A DNA stretch of 64,000 bases from Pararge aegeria (GCF_905163445.1 NC_053180.1:13506701-13570700); one strand, 5' to 3'. Numbered from the stretch's first letter, positions 30,811-42,203 are shown. A program made the numbers and translations. Notes: generated from the letters alone by a model not told the origin.

Positions 30811-31076
30811 CAATAGCTCATAACAGTCCAGTGCTAGTTTAGTCTACTCAATTTGCGATTATGGGCAAATCCTGCCGTTGGACTCTCCCAACGGCAGGAT
30901 TTGCCCATAATCACCACGTTGGTGAGTTGGTGATCGCAGTAGATGTTAGTTAGTAGCAGCGCTGACGCTACTGCCCGTACTCCGTTATATACCCACTCGT
31001 CTCCTACGACACCCGCGGAAAGATTAGGCGTGTCGATAACTGTATTCTGATCTGCCGTCACCACACGGCACTCCTA
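30811..31076 (-). mobile_element. RTE LINE 3' end with a foldback
   Basis: The reverse strand reads 'gtggtgacggcagatcagaa', 'gggtgtcgtaggagacgagt', 'gggcagtagcgtcagcgctg', 'tctactgcgatcaccaactc' and 'gtggtgattatgggcaaatc'. This is the RTE 3' end shared with 44.95, 58.84 and 63.6 kb. At 30857-30912 part of it is duplicated in inverted order as a perfect hairpin. The ORF on the minus strand (30834-31064) is a by-product. Confidence 0.8.
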
Positions 31077-31105
31077 ATATAAAGTTACATTGATTTTCAG
31101 TACAT

Positions 31106-31595
31106 TTTTTTTAAATGTTTATAGACGAGCGCTTGATTGCAATCACATCTGATAGTAAGTTATGATGCTGCCTAAGGTGGAGTGTGCTTGCCTAGAGGAT
31201 GCCTATTCACTCTTGATTTGAAGGTTCTCATATTGTAGGTACTGGGAAAATTGGAAGCCGGAAGGGCATTTCAGATCCTTGTTTGCGAATCAGAAACGAA
31301 GATGCAAAGCGTTTCGTACGCGTCCGTGGTACATCAACCACGTCGGGATGCAGATCCTTACCGGTGCCTCGCGGTTCAATGGTAAAAAAGTAAGGGGGGA
31401 ACTAGATCAAACGGGCCATGAGCGACTTTCCAAAATATATCTTATACAATACCGAAAGGCAGGCAACCTTGTGACGATGCTCCAAACTCTGATGTTTTTT
31501 ATTGCCTGGGTCACCAATGAGCCTTTCAGCACGGCTATCTCCAAGGCATCAATCAGAGCCACCCCATAAATGGGAGCACTACTCCACACACACAG
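31106..31595 (-). mobile_element. 490 bp retroposed insertion with 20 bp TSD
   Basis: The 20-mer 'tacattgattttcagtacat' occurs at 31086-31105 and 31596-31615. The insert starts with a T run (poly-A on the minus strand) and carries 'gcgcttgattgcaatcacat', 'ctgatagtaagttatgatgc' and 'agaggatgcctattcactct', sequence I recall as a widespread lepidopteran repeat. Long TSD plus poly-A indicate LINE-mediated insertion. The 96-codon plus frame inside it (31279-31569) has no recognised domain. Confidence 0.8.
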
Positions 31596-31615
31596 TACAT
31601 TGATTTTCAGTACAT

Positions 31616-32340
31616 TGATTTCAGCTTAGTCTGTTCTCACCTTTAAAACAACACACACTAAATAATGATGGCAAAGCAACGCCTGTGCACGAATAATTGC
31701 GACGTTTTAACACGAATCCGAACCGCTTTGAGAGTGGATCTGACACGGATTCATTTACGTGCACGTGAACGTGAATCCAGATTCTACGTGATAAAACGTT
31801 TGAGCTTTTGTGAATACAAATAAAAGATCCGGAAAGAAATGTTCCATGAGACATATTTTGTCTCTGGTTAAAAATAGATACGTTTTTCGATTGTGATTGG
31901 ATTTATAAAATTTTGACGACTTTTTTGCGTAACTTGTCGTCAGTTCGCCTGCTAGAGAGGAAAGAATAAAGTACAAGCCGTAGACAGGTTTTTCGTTGGT
32001 AATAACCAGACTAATTGCAAGCAATAGTGTGTGGTTATCTTGCGTTTGCGTTGCGACATTGGCTTTCTTTAAACATTTTTCTGGCTTCTGTCCTCCCTAT
32101 AGATACACGAGAACCCCCATATACTTTTCGATTTTGCACAAAACACAAAAAAACAACATATGGCATAAAATTACATTAACTAAATTGAACTTTAACGACA
32201 TTTACGTCGCTAAATATGAGTATGTACGTTGGACATATTCTACTCTCCATTTTTTTAGATTATTTATTAATGTTTAATTATTTGATTTATTTATAGAACT
32301 TCATTGCGTGTAACATTGAAAGACTAAAAAATAACACAAT
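31616..32340. other. No feature recognised
   Basis: Several short open frames on both strands, none with features. Includes 'acgtgcacgtgaacgtgaat' near 31757. Confidence 0.4.
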
Positions 32341-32342
32341 TG

Positions 32343-32387
32343 AAAGATTATCTATTAGATAATACCAGTCTCTAATAGATAATCTTT
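32343..32387. repeat. Perfect inverted repeat, 17 bp arms
   Basis: 'aaagattatctattaga' (32343-32359) and 'tctaatagataatcttt' (32371-32387) enclose 11 nt. Confidence 0.85.
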
Positions 32388-32589
32388 TAATACCAAGAGT
32401 TACATACAAGGCTACCAACACAGGATAATTACTAAGGCTAGCAACCTAAAAGGCTACTAACATAAATTAACTGGGAGACGAAAAATCGCAAAGTATGCAA
32501 TTTAACTACACAGACTTACCTGCACTGAGGAACTATGAAAGAGATTAGTATATAGAAAAGGAAGAACGTGGAGATTACGCCTATACCTT

Positions 32590-33045
32590 AAAAGAAGCCA
32601 GACATTCTTATTTATAAAAGGAAATTTTTAATGCACTTCCATTGAACATAAGACAGTCGAAGTACTGGGCATATTTAAAAAATGCTGTTGAGTAGTTGTT
32701 ATCTCACTCAGTAAAGACGACTATTATTATTTATTTATCTACTCAAACTCATATTTAAGTATTTGTGGTATATTAAAATATGTATTAGTACATTTATTTT
32801 TTAAATTTATCAATAGTATTGTTTTATTTGTGTAGTCTGGTTTATGTATAAGTATGTAGATATTTGTATGTATGTACTATATAGTGTACCCCACCTATTC
32901 GTTTTTCTTTTTAGTTTTCCTAATCCTAAGGTTGCATGGCAGAGATCGCTACTTAGCGATAAGGCCTTCTTCGTGTGTTTGTTCTTTTTTTTTTCTTATT
33001 TTTCTGAGTGGTGTACAAATATGGTAAATAGTATAAATAAATAAG
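32590..33045 (+). mobile_element. LINE ORF2 C-terminus and 3' UTR
   Basis: One frame reads IFNALPLNIRQSK then YWAYLKNAVE before a stop, the same C-terminal signature as the reverse copy at 22.93 kb. The 3' UTR follows, ending in 'aaggttgcatggcagagatc', 'gctacttagcgataaggcct', 'tttcttatttttctgagtgg' and a 'ataaataaata' tail. The 'agagatcgcta-nnnn-gcgataaggcc' block is a familiar lepidopteran LINE ending. Confidence 0.75.
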
Positions 33046-33685
33046 ACATAATACTTTTCTGTAATTAACATGTTATTTAAACTTATTGAAATAAAATAAT
33101 ACAATTATCTTTCAGGTCATATTCTTCTTGGTACCAAGTATTATATTCTTGTAAACTTGTAATCAGAATATTAACTGATTATCGAGAGAAAGATTAAACA
33201 GTGTGAAGGAATCCCTGACTGAAGAATCTGCGCCAGTGCACAGTTGTTCAATAAAAGCACCCACTCGTCACTTTTCAGAGCTGCTGTGTCCAAAGTTCAG
33301 ATTGCCAGAATCATCTGACCTCAATAGGGAGATACATTTCAAGAAGCAGTAAAAATAGATTAATAATAAATTAATTTACTTAGGATGGTAATGATGGAAT
33401 TACTAAATTGGCCCCAGTTACTAGCGAGGTATTGACATTAGGGGTTGTAGGGCCTCCGTACAAACAGTTATGCCAGAGAGGTTGCGGTGAATAAAATAAG
33501 ACAGAAGCGTAAGATATTCTCACAAAACCCTCCTAGAAAACTAGCTTACGTTGTTCCAGGATATCATATATCAAAGAGACGCGTAATCCATCATTATGAG
33601 CGCTCACTCACAACACAAAAACACATTTTAATCACTGTACCTGTACATATCTAATTATACTTAAAATAAATATATTATAGCAGTT
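33046..33685. other. No feature recognised
   Basis: Non-coding. Confidence 0.4.
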
Positions 33686-33689
33686 ATAA

Positions 33690-33750
33690 TACGCGACTTC
33701 GTTCGCGTATTTCCGGTTTGTTAAAAAACCCGCGGGAACCGTTTATGTTC
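33690..33750 (-). mobile_element. DNA-element 3' end, reverse
   Basis: On the minus strand: 'aacggttcccgcgggttttt' then 'aaatacgcgaacgaagtcgc', the characteristic end of the family listed at 16.2 and 24.4 kb. The final 'agctagt' is not preserved. Confidence 0.6.
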
Positions 33751-33880
33751 ATATCTTTTCTTTAACTTATCAAAACTCGTTCTTTCTTTAAGTATTAATA
33801 ATACAATAATGAGAATTTTTAGACTGAATCCCCACTTTTGTGTACTGTAATTGTTATGTTTGCTCTCGTATATATTAAAT

Positions 33881-34137
33881 GGTCATAGTTATGAGTGTGT
33901 AATCCCTAATTTATTTAACCATACACTTGTACTGCATAGTTCATACGACACTTTCCTACAGAATGTTATATATACATATATGCCATTACTTTCTATATAA
34001 AATGGCTGTGACATACGGTTGGTATAAGATGAAATAAGAAGATCTTCTAAATTTACATTCACACCCAAAATGAAATAGGAAGGCAAATAGATTTTTAACA
34101 ATCGAATTTAGTATTTATTAATATATTTTTCGTTAGA
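33881..34137. repeat. Direct repeat pair, copy 1
   Basis: Shares with 34925-35204, in the same order, 'ggtcatagttat', 'cacttgtactgcatagttca', 'tacgacactttcctacagaa', 'aatggctgtgacatacggtt', 'gatgaaataagaaga', 'atttagtatttattaatata' and 'tttttcgttaga'. The two copies are 1.04 kb apart and clearly diverged. No coding potential. Confidence 0.85.
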
Positions 34138-34924
34138 TCAACGACCAATGTAGTTATTGTTAACGCTACCACACCTAGTCATTTGCACAGGACGTTTCTG
34201 AAAGTTCCAAGTTATAAATTTATAAGTTACTTGATGTTTACAGCGTTTTTTTAACGCGTTTATTACGATTTTTTGAAAATCCCGTGTAAACCGTTTATTT
34301 TTGACTAGACCTTGGTGAGGCAGAAAACCCAATTGTTTTTTTAAAAACGTACGATTTTTTCCCTCCGTGAATCACGTATAGATACATTTTAGAATTTGAA
34401 AATGGAGCGAACACTATTTTCAAATTACGAGAAATTGGCACTATAAACTAGCAAATACGCTAAGGTGTTTCAATCCGTTTGAACAATTATTGTTCACTAT
34501 GCTGTAACATCAACATGTCCTTATAAATTAAATAACTGTGCGAGCTAGATGCTGCTTTATAATTCACATGCTATTCATTTTATAGTGTCTTAGTTCAACG
34601 CAAGGGTATATGACTGTGCCTTCAGTGAGTAGAGCTTTGTTAGACCGCTTTGTGCTGTGAGGATGTGAAGCAGAGTGGTACAAATAAATGAACTTTTCTA
34701 ATGCTACGTGATCTTTGTCGAACTGTTGGTAAAACATTAAAAATTAATTCCTATTAAAGAGATTAAAGAATCCTAAACATCATCAAAAAATAATTGCAAT
34801 TAACAACATCGCATACGAAAATTTATATGTTACATTGTAACATGAGAACGATCTTAAATTATAAAATATGAAAATTACTTGATCAATTCAGATTAATATC
34901 GAAATGGATATCGATGTTAAAAGA
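34138..34924. other. Spacer between the direct repeats
   Basis: AT-rich with no recognisable content. 34600-34680 is locally GC-richer. Confidence 0.4.
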
Positions 34925-35204
34925 TGGTCATAGTTATTGATCGGTTACCTTAATTTAGTTCACCACACACTTACGCAGCATAGTTGATGCGACACTTTCC
35001 TTCAAAATATTATAAATAGATGCCATTAGTCTCTATACCGCCTATACCGTCCGTCTGTCACAGCCTAAAATGGCTGTGACAGACGGACGGTATAGGACGA
35101 AATAAGAAGATTTTTTGAATCTTCATTATTACTAAAATTAAGAAGGAATGCAAATAGTTTTTAAACAATCGGATTTAGTACTTATTAATATATTTTTCGT
35201 TAGA
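34925..35204. repeat. Direct repeat pair, copy 2, with perfect hairpin
   Basis: Partner of 33881-34137. At 35041-35096 it carries arms of 25 bp (35041-35065 and 35072-35096), perfectly complementary around 'taaaat'. Copy 1 matches only the right arm (34001-34026), so the left arm is extra in this copy. The arm sequence 'ccgtccgtctgtcacagcc' recalls the 3.05 kb element. Confidence 0.85.
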
Positions 35205-35510
35205 ATCAGGTTCCGTGATCTCAAGGAACGATTAACGTCAGTTAACAATATACTTGAGGAATAAACTATTACAGATTATAACGTCATAACGTCGAATTTA
35301 TTCCCCGGTTAAAATTATAATCTAGCATAGATAAAAAAGCGGCCAATCATCGTCCTTACCAATATCCTGTCAGATAGAGAAGGATTTAGGCAGTTTGAGA
35401 ACGTTATGCAGAGGTTTAAACATGCCGGTTGCCTCACTATTAATAACAAATAATAGATGTTAGCGTGTGGACAACAATTATTATTTGTTAATTTTATAAA
35501 TATAATGCAC
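35205..35510. other. No feature recognised
   Basis: Non-coding. Open frames here run into the following SINE-D head. Confidence 0.4.
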
Positions 35511-35514
35511 ATAA

Positions 35515-35598
35515 AACTTTCGGAACCCACAGGACTTGAACCTGCGAATCTCTGGCAATCGCGGCCCGAGCGCTTTAACCAAATAAGTTACGGCTCTC
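35515..35598 (-). mobile_element. SINE-D, tRNA-like head
   Basis: The minus strand reads 'gagccgtaacttatttggtt', 'aaagcgctcgggccgcgatt', 'gccagagattcgcaggttca', 'agtcctgtgggttccga'. The B-box equivalent is 'aggttcaagtcct'. It could be read as a tRNA cloverleaf, but the A-box region is poor ('taacttatttgg') and similar partial copies at 14.2 and 36.35 kb indicate a SINE family. Confidence 0.65.
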
Positions 35599-36340
35599 CT
35601 ACCTCCGTTGCGGAACTTGTGACTGTTTATAAGCATTTGAAATGTATAAAATTGATTATTCCTCCAATTGTAGGTAAAAATACTAATCAAAATTATAACA
35701 AAATTAATTGGTCGCTTATTAAATTAATAACGACACCAGATGCTCAATTTGAAAATAAACCTGCGGTTGTACAAACTATTAATTACATACATTCGCTTAG
35801 TTAAGAAAGCAATTTGTTGGAACATTCAGCACTAAGAGATTGAGCTCGAAATCTAGGGCAAGTAGGACTCTGTAACCTAATCCTAGTACAATGTAAATCA
35901 CGTCCTAGATTGGTTGGCATGTATATTATTATATCGTAGTCTCGTAGCCGATAAGATTATCTATTGTAGTTGACCTACGAAACATGGTAGTCACGTTTTA
36001 AAAGCTTCAACCAAGAGTCGGATTTAGTAGTACGTACGAGTAGTTGTTGGAATAATTATTATTAATTATTAACATTAATACTTAAAATCTACTTACTTAC
36101 TAGCTTACTTACTTTAGACTTAAAATAGTACTTGAAGTTTTTCTAATATAATACTAAACACGTGCAGTGGAGGCCAGAGGCCACTGTCGATGTTAATAAA
36201 TCAAAAGCTAGGAGCTTAAACAATTCAAGTTTTCTTTTATGGACATAGAAATAAAAGAAGCTTTTTGTCGTCTTGTACCTACGACTAGATTCCAGTATCT
36301 TCCTGCACCTACGTTGCTAACTACCAAAGCTGTCTTTCCC
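35599..36340. other. No feature recognised
   Basis: A 115-codon plus frame (35457-35804) begins inside SINE-D and extends into AT-rich DNA. Not a credible gene. Confidence 0.4.
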
Positions 36341-36344
36341 ATTT

Positions 36345-36418
36345 CAGGATCTTGAACCTGCGACGACCTCCATCGGGTCTCCAATTTGCCTAAGCAACTC
36401 CTTTAGCTGTCGGTCATT
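36345..36418 (-). mobile_element. SINE-D fragment
   Basis: 'aggatcttgaacctgcgacg' and 'ggtctccaatttgcctaagc' are the reversed T-arm and D-arm side of the SINE-D head, with the middle diverged. Confidence 0.45.
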
Positions 36419-36611
36419 CTGGTTATTTTTTATGTACTTATTAGCGATTCCCTATGGCCTCTAAAACATAGGTATTTTTTCCCATACAAATCTTAATCCT
36501 TTATTTTACACAATATACTCCGACCCATTCTGTTGCGTCGCTCGCCCTGTATAATGCGTCGTTTTTGCTGAACCTCTACTTCAACTTTAATAATAGAGTA
36601 GATGTTTATTC

Positions 36612-36665
36612 TAAACTAGCTGTGCCCTGTGGCTTCGCTCGCTTAAATTACGGGACGTAAATTAC
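36612..36665 (-). mobile_element. DNA-element 3' end, reverse
   Basis: 'aactagctgtgccctgtggc' then 'ttcgctcgcttaaattacgg' is the reverse complement of the 'gcgaagccacagggcacagc' type terminus of the 16.2 kb family. Confidence 0.55.
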
Positions 36666-38600
36666 GAGAAGTACAATCTTCTTCAATGAATCTGACATCT
36701 AAAGTAACTATGTTTTCAATGGTAACTATCAAATATATAAAAATATGATATTAAGTACCTACATATATAGAGATGCAACTTCTTTCAGCATATTCAAATA
36801 AATTATTGAGGTGAGGGCTGTTAATATATCTGTTCTTGCTTAAATCACCTACTATATGAACCCACTATTAAAAGTATTATATACCAAAAATTGCTAGTAC
36901 GTGAAATAGCTATAATACAACCTACTTTAATATTACATATAAGCTAACGAGTTTGTTAGACGCAATCTGCGGCGGCTTATTACTCGCCAAGCCCCGGCTG
37001 TTATACCCTACATGTTGGAAAGTTGTATGTATCCTGACGATGTAGGATAGTTGCCACAGCATAATTATATCCGCTAAACCCTGACGAAAACAGGTAACAA
37101 GAAAACTCTATTAGACGTACGAGAGATAGTTAGAGAGGTAGTCATTACTCGGACCATTAGCGAAAAAGTAGACATGCTGTTTTCCTCGTTCAGACTGTGT
37201 ACACTGATAAAAAATTCAGAGTACCGTCAGCATGAAAATAACATTGTTGTTTTCTCCAACATGAATTAATTTTTATGATCCAATAAACTATCAACGTTTA
37301 GCTTTACTGTAGGTGTGGATCATAAATTGACTCTGTGCAATTTTATGGCTGCGACTGGCACTGCTTTTAGATAGTCACGTTAATATCCATTATGTGGTGG
37401 TTTGTACATTAAAGAATTTAATTACGAAAATATTTCGGGAGAATAATTATACGGTTGACAATGACAGTTTGGTTTAAAGTCAATAACATATTTAATGCCC
37501 GGGGTGACCATAGAATAAATAACAAAACATAGCTACTACATTATGGAATACGGTCGAGAATGCAATATTTTCAATTGTTTTAACATTGGTTATGTTTTGC
37601 AATGAAATTTTTTACCATATTATTTTGACCCGTAAGCGTCCCGCTTCGTTTTACTGCGGCCTGAGTTCTATTTATGACGTGCATTGACTTAATAATCAGC
37701 TTATGATTGAACGACTGACTGACTGACGAAAGAGGCGTGAGTATTCGGGATATTACATCTTTGTACGCAAACGATGTGACAGAACCTATTTATAAAAAAA
37801 GATTGCTTGCGTGAAGCAGAGGTGTCCAAGCTGCTTCCAGCGTTGAAGGTTTGGCTCTTGTGTATTGCGTCATGAATGTGGTAATTTACTACGCAAAAGA
37901 CTCTTGATCAAACGTGAGCGGTTCGTCATTGGTCGCACGGAGAACGCACATGAACACCACCGAGGACGCATGGTGGACGCCCCGCTTGCCTTTACGCGAA
38001 AGAAGTAAAACCCTTCTGGTTTTGTTTATACTTTCGTAATAAATTTTACTCAAAAACAAAAAAATATGTAAATGTAATTATTCATAATTTATAATGTAAG
38101 AATTTGAAAGCTAGAGTCAGAGAAAGTTGTAGAGTCGTGACGGATTCCGGTCTAATAGTTTTTATTTACACTGCCTGTCAGAAGATGGCGCCAACAATAG
38201 AATTGAAGTCCAGTCAGGGGGAAAAAATAACACAGCAGAAAACTGGCTATCCGGCTATCCGGTTCCAATCTATATTTAATTTTTTTTACTGCCTTGCTCA
38301 ATCAATTTTCAATATTAGTTTACTATTCCCTATCGCTTTGAAGGAAGTTTTACTTCATCAAAGTTGCTATCGACCTTTCGCTGACGTCGTTTAATCGGAC
38401 GTTATCCGAGTTTTTGTTTTGTACTTTTCTATTCGATAATCTGACCATAAATCTAGACTTTATACAAAACACATCGTTTTTTTTTTATTTCACTACACAT
38501 TACCATTTTGATTTAGTCCTTGACTTCTAGATCACCTCGTTAGGGTTGATGCAATTCAAGATGCCTGTGAGGATTTGGCAGTATTTTAAACTCCTAATCA
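36666..38600. other. No feature recognised
   Basis: About 1.9 kb. 37850-38000 is noticeably GC-richer ('ccaccgaggacgcatggtgg') and contains an inverted CCAAT ('cattggtc'), but no start site or exon is visible. A 96-codon plus frame (38104-38394) is unremarkable. Confidence 0.4.
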
Positions 38601-38607
38601 ACTTCTA

Positions 38608-38695
38608 CGCGACATCGTCCCGGAACATGGCTTTGCGGTACGTTTTTGTTGGTAATTAGCCACGGCCGAAGCCTCTCCCAGACAACAACAATAGT
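38608..38695 (-). mobile_element. SINE-C fragment
   Basis: The reverse strand has 'gcttcggccgtggctaatta' and 'aaagccatgttccgggacga', the middle part of SINE-C with the intervening segment shortened. Confidence 0.6.
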
Positions 38696-38785
38696 GACTG
38701 AATTGAAACATTTAGGTGAATTTACTTTAATCTGACTTTTCGGAGTTATGTGCGTTTTTAATTAAAGCAATTTAAATATAACTTT

Positions 38786-38992
38786 CTACAGCGGTGAAGT
38801 GAGGGAACCTGCATTGTAAACAGTGTGAGAAAATCTACATGGCTGAGAGTTCTCCATGCTCTTAACAGCGTGTGACGTCTACCAATCCGCACTTCTTCAG
38901 CGTGGTACACTAAGGCCTAAACCCTTCTCATTCGGAGTGGAGACCTATGCTCTGTAGTGGACAGGTAATTGGTTGATAACGATGATGACGAT
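38786..38992 (+). mobile_element. SINE-B, head missing
   Basis: 'ctacagcggtgaagtgaggg', 'aaatctacatggctgagagt', 'tctccatgctcttaacagcg', 'ccaatccgcacttcttcagc', 'gtagtggacaggtaattggt' and a 'gatgatgacgat' tail. Confidence 0.85.
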
Positions 38993-41117
38993 ATATTTAA
39001 ATGATGGTGTGTTTTTCTGTAATTATTGCTTTAAATTTAATTGTCAAAGAATAGTTGAAAAGACTGCACACATAAACCTAGTCGCAATTGTAAGACACAA
39101 AGTTGGATTTTCCTCAATTCGAACTCGACCATCCCATAATGTTGACATAGTCTTAAAGATAACAAGATATCGGACGCAATTAGGGAGAGCTTAAGACAGT
39201 GATAACGACGCGCTATCCCAAAGTTCATGGAACTGATAATGCGAGTGTAACTTTGTAATCCCGTTTCCCTAGAGCTCTTATCGAAATGAAAGAACTAAAC
39301 TATTATTAGGAAAAGCGTAGTTTACTTGCGACGGTGAAATAATTCGGTATAATTGCGGTGGATAAGGAACAAAAATCTCAGTTGGCAACTAGATGTGTGA
39401 GTTTATACTGTTAATAATCCTTTTAACACTAAATGAGATGCAAAGATCTCGAAAATAAAAAGTGTCAATTGTGTTGGAATATCTTTACTACTTATTTTGA
39501 TGTCACTAGACAGGAATGTAATGTTTTCACTGTACTGTTGCCATATCGTCAAAATTAAGCTGACTTTTCTTTTTAATCGCAAATCAATGAAACATTATGA
39601 TGGTGAAAAGACCAACTTAGGCGTTAAAAAAGTTTATATTGATGTCTACTAAAGTGGTTTCATTAAACTGATTCTAAATTATATCGTGTTGAACGTGCCT
39701 AAATCGAGACTTTTTTTACTTTGTCGCAGAACTTTAAAAAGTCTGTTGACTTTTTAACGTTTTTATTCGAACGCAACTATATCTATTTGTCCCAAACTGA
39801 ACTTAACTCAACTTAAATAATAGGATTGAAATATGAGGATCATAGCACGAAATATAAAGTTTTGTTTGAAGTGTACGCGTGGTCGACGCTTTGTTAACGC
39901 GTGTTCTCCTGGATCCTCTTGGTACAAAAATTTTTAATAGTTTGCTCTATGTCACATAACAAGGCGACGGAGTGCGGAAAAGCACTGCATAATTATCCTG
40001 ACGCTATGCCACGTTTATTTCTAGGGCAGTTTTCTCATTTTTAAGGTCATACATTTTGTACTGTTGAGTTTAATCATAACGTTCCGCTATAAACTTTAGA
40101 TGTAGAAGTAAGGACGTGCTAAGCAATTAAATAGTAAAATAGGTCTTATTTACTCTGACGTTTCAGTGTTTCGATATTCGAAAACAAGTACTGAAATTTC
40201 TCTGAAACCGAAACAGGTCCGAAAGGCGAAGGCCACTAAGGAAGAGTCGTCGCTTCAGACGTACCGAAGTTAACAATACTCAGATGCGGTCTTCTTCTTA
40301 TGCTGACGTCATCCGCATATATCGATATTGTATAGTATATCCAATCTAAGACTATGATTCTATTTTTCCTTCGGTCCGTATAGATTGTTGTTATTTTATT
40401 TGCAACTGTAGTCAATAAATATGTAATTTCATTATTTGCATTTGCAGTATGTAAACACATTAGGGTGATTTTACGTCTTGTGTTTAATATAGCAGTTATC
40501 TTACTCTCAATAGAAAATAAATCAAAAATAAAGAAGTTAAATACAAAATCTTTACCGTTTATATGCAAACACAAATACCATGTACCCTGTAACCCTGCGT
40601 AAAGTTATCCAATATTTCTTATACGACTCCTTACAACCGTTTTCTATACCTGATCCTCGTCAACTTCATGAAAACCCTTATTCAACTGCTCCCACATATG
40701 AACACAAACAATAATAACATACAATTGTAGCCTGTATGCCTATTGTAATACGTGTTGAAAGTTATAACAATATCACAGCATTGGTATCTTAATCTTAATT
40801 AAATCTATTCAGGCCTATACGATGGTCGTTTGGTCGTCATTCCCACAAATTGCTAGCTTTGTTTATGGGTCTTCATTAGGGAGTAGCGAAAGCTTTAGTA
40901 ATTTGAGTGAAGTGAAAACTTTAAGAAGCCTGAAATCTGAGTACATAATGTTTCTGAAATTAATGGGAGCAATTTAAATTGAATCGAAGGTGCAGACGCT
41001 ATTTTTATGATAACCTTATTTATATAAGGCTAGTCTGGAGGGGTACACGCCGATTTTAATACTTATATATATAGTAGAGTCTAAGAATATAGAACAAGTA
41101 GAGATTTATGTGAAATG
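38993..41117. other. No feature recognised
   Basis: About 2.1 kb of AT-rich non-coding sequence. The reverse 112-codon frame at 40236-40574 is the longest non-repeat frame of the window but shows no motif or signal peptide. Confidence 0.4.
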
Positions 41118-41284
41118 TGGTGTAATGACCAGCACATAGCGTTGATGGACACAGGACCGTCGCACTTTGTACGACTTGTTCCTTGCATGCCCTGCGAATA
41201 GTTGCTCTGTTTAGGCGATCGGTTTCCACTTAATTGTTGGTTGTCCATATGCTTGGTATGGCAATTAAAACGATAAAAAAAATT
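41118..41284 (+). mobile_element. Repeat F with 3' end
   Basis: 'gcgttgatggacacaggacc', 'tacgacttgttccttgcatg', 'ccctgcgaatagttgctctg', 'tttaggcgatcggtttccac' and 'ggtatggcaattaaaacgat' followed by an A run. The A tail argues for retroposition of this family. Confidence 0.75.
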
Positions 41285-41745
41285 GCATTAAACTCATTCA
41301 GTTGTTCAAAAAGTCCGTAGAGATTGAAATTCTAGTGGTTGCGCCAAAAAGTACTAACTTGTAATAGTACCAAACGTGAATAGTATTTATCTCAACATCC
41401 TCACTGTTTAAATTTTTGCCAGAACAGCTGCCTACTGACCTATGCTTTGATTCAACCATTGATATTGTTGAAATATTATGTTATTCATATTTTTTCTTTA
41501 ATTTGAAAAAGAACGGTGGCTTAAAAGTATTTGTAGCTAAAACCTGCGTAAGTCTGTATCAGTGCCGAAGGTTTCAACTTAAGATAAATTTGATTACCGT
41601 CATAAAATAGCCGGGGCGTTTCGGTTTAACTCGATCGAATACAATTGTTTCAATTCAAATTAAAATAAATTTATTTTAAGTAGGTCAAGTCCAGTAATTG
41701 GCTTCCTGCATATCCGATATATCATCATAATAAATATAATAAGTA
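41285..41745. other. No feature recognised
   Basis: A 64-codon frame (41416-41610) without recognisable features. Otherwise AT-rich. Confidence 0.4.
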
Positions 41746-41749
41746 AATA

Positions 41750-42052
41750 TGAAGCGGTGATAGCGCATTGAGTAAGAGCTTGACTTTACTTTCAGGGGTC
41801 CGAGTTTGAATCCCAGCAACAACTCTAACTCTAAGTTATGTGAGTTTTAAAATATCACTTGCTTCAACGGTGAAGGAAAACATCGTGAGGAAACCCGCAT
41901 GCCTGAGTATTCTACATAATGTTCTCAAAGGTGTGTAGAGTCCACCAATCCGCACTGGGCCAGCGTGGTTGCCTTAACCCTTTCTCATTGTAGTACGAGA
42001 CCCGTGCTCTGTAGTGAGCCCATAATGGGTTGATGTGATGATGATGATGATT
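41750..42052 (+). mobile_element. SINE-B, full length
   Basis: Head 'gaagcggtgatagcgcattg' with B-box-like 'gagtttgaatcccagcaac'. Core 'cttcaacggtgaaggaaaac', 'cgtgaggaaacccgcatgcc', 'ttctcaaaggtgtgtagagt', 'ccaatccgcactgggccagc', 'cccttctcattgtag' and 'agtgagcccataatgggttg', then a GAT run. The 11-mer 'atatccgatat' lies at 41710-41720 and directly after the tail (42053-42063), a possible TSD, though the left one is 29 bp away from the head. Confidence 0.9.
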
Positions 42053-42203
42053 ATATCCGATATTTGTGCCAGTAGCTTTTATTACCATATTGTGTCAGGT
42101 TTTGTCTCAAGGATTTCCGTCCCTGTATCGGATTCGGTATAGGAGTGCCTTTGAATTTATTCAAACATATTTTTAGTTGTTTATTATTTGCTATGGTCGC
42201 TCT

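Noticed and set aside
31279..31569. 96-codon plus frame as a gene
   Set aside because: Lies wholly inside a retroposed 490 bp repeat flanked by a target duplication; no domain recognised.
35457..35804. 115-codon plus open frame containing 'PTGLEPANLW'
   Set aside because: The recognisable part is the antisense translation of a SINE-D tRNA-like head.
40236..40574. 112-codon reverse open frame
   Set aside because: No domain, no exon context and AT-driven composition; not supportable as a gene.
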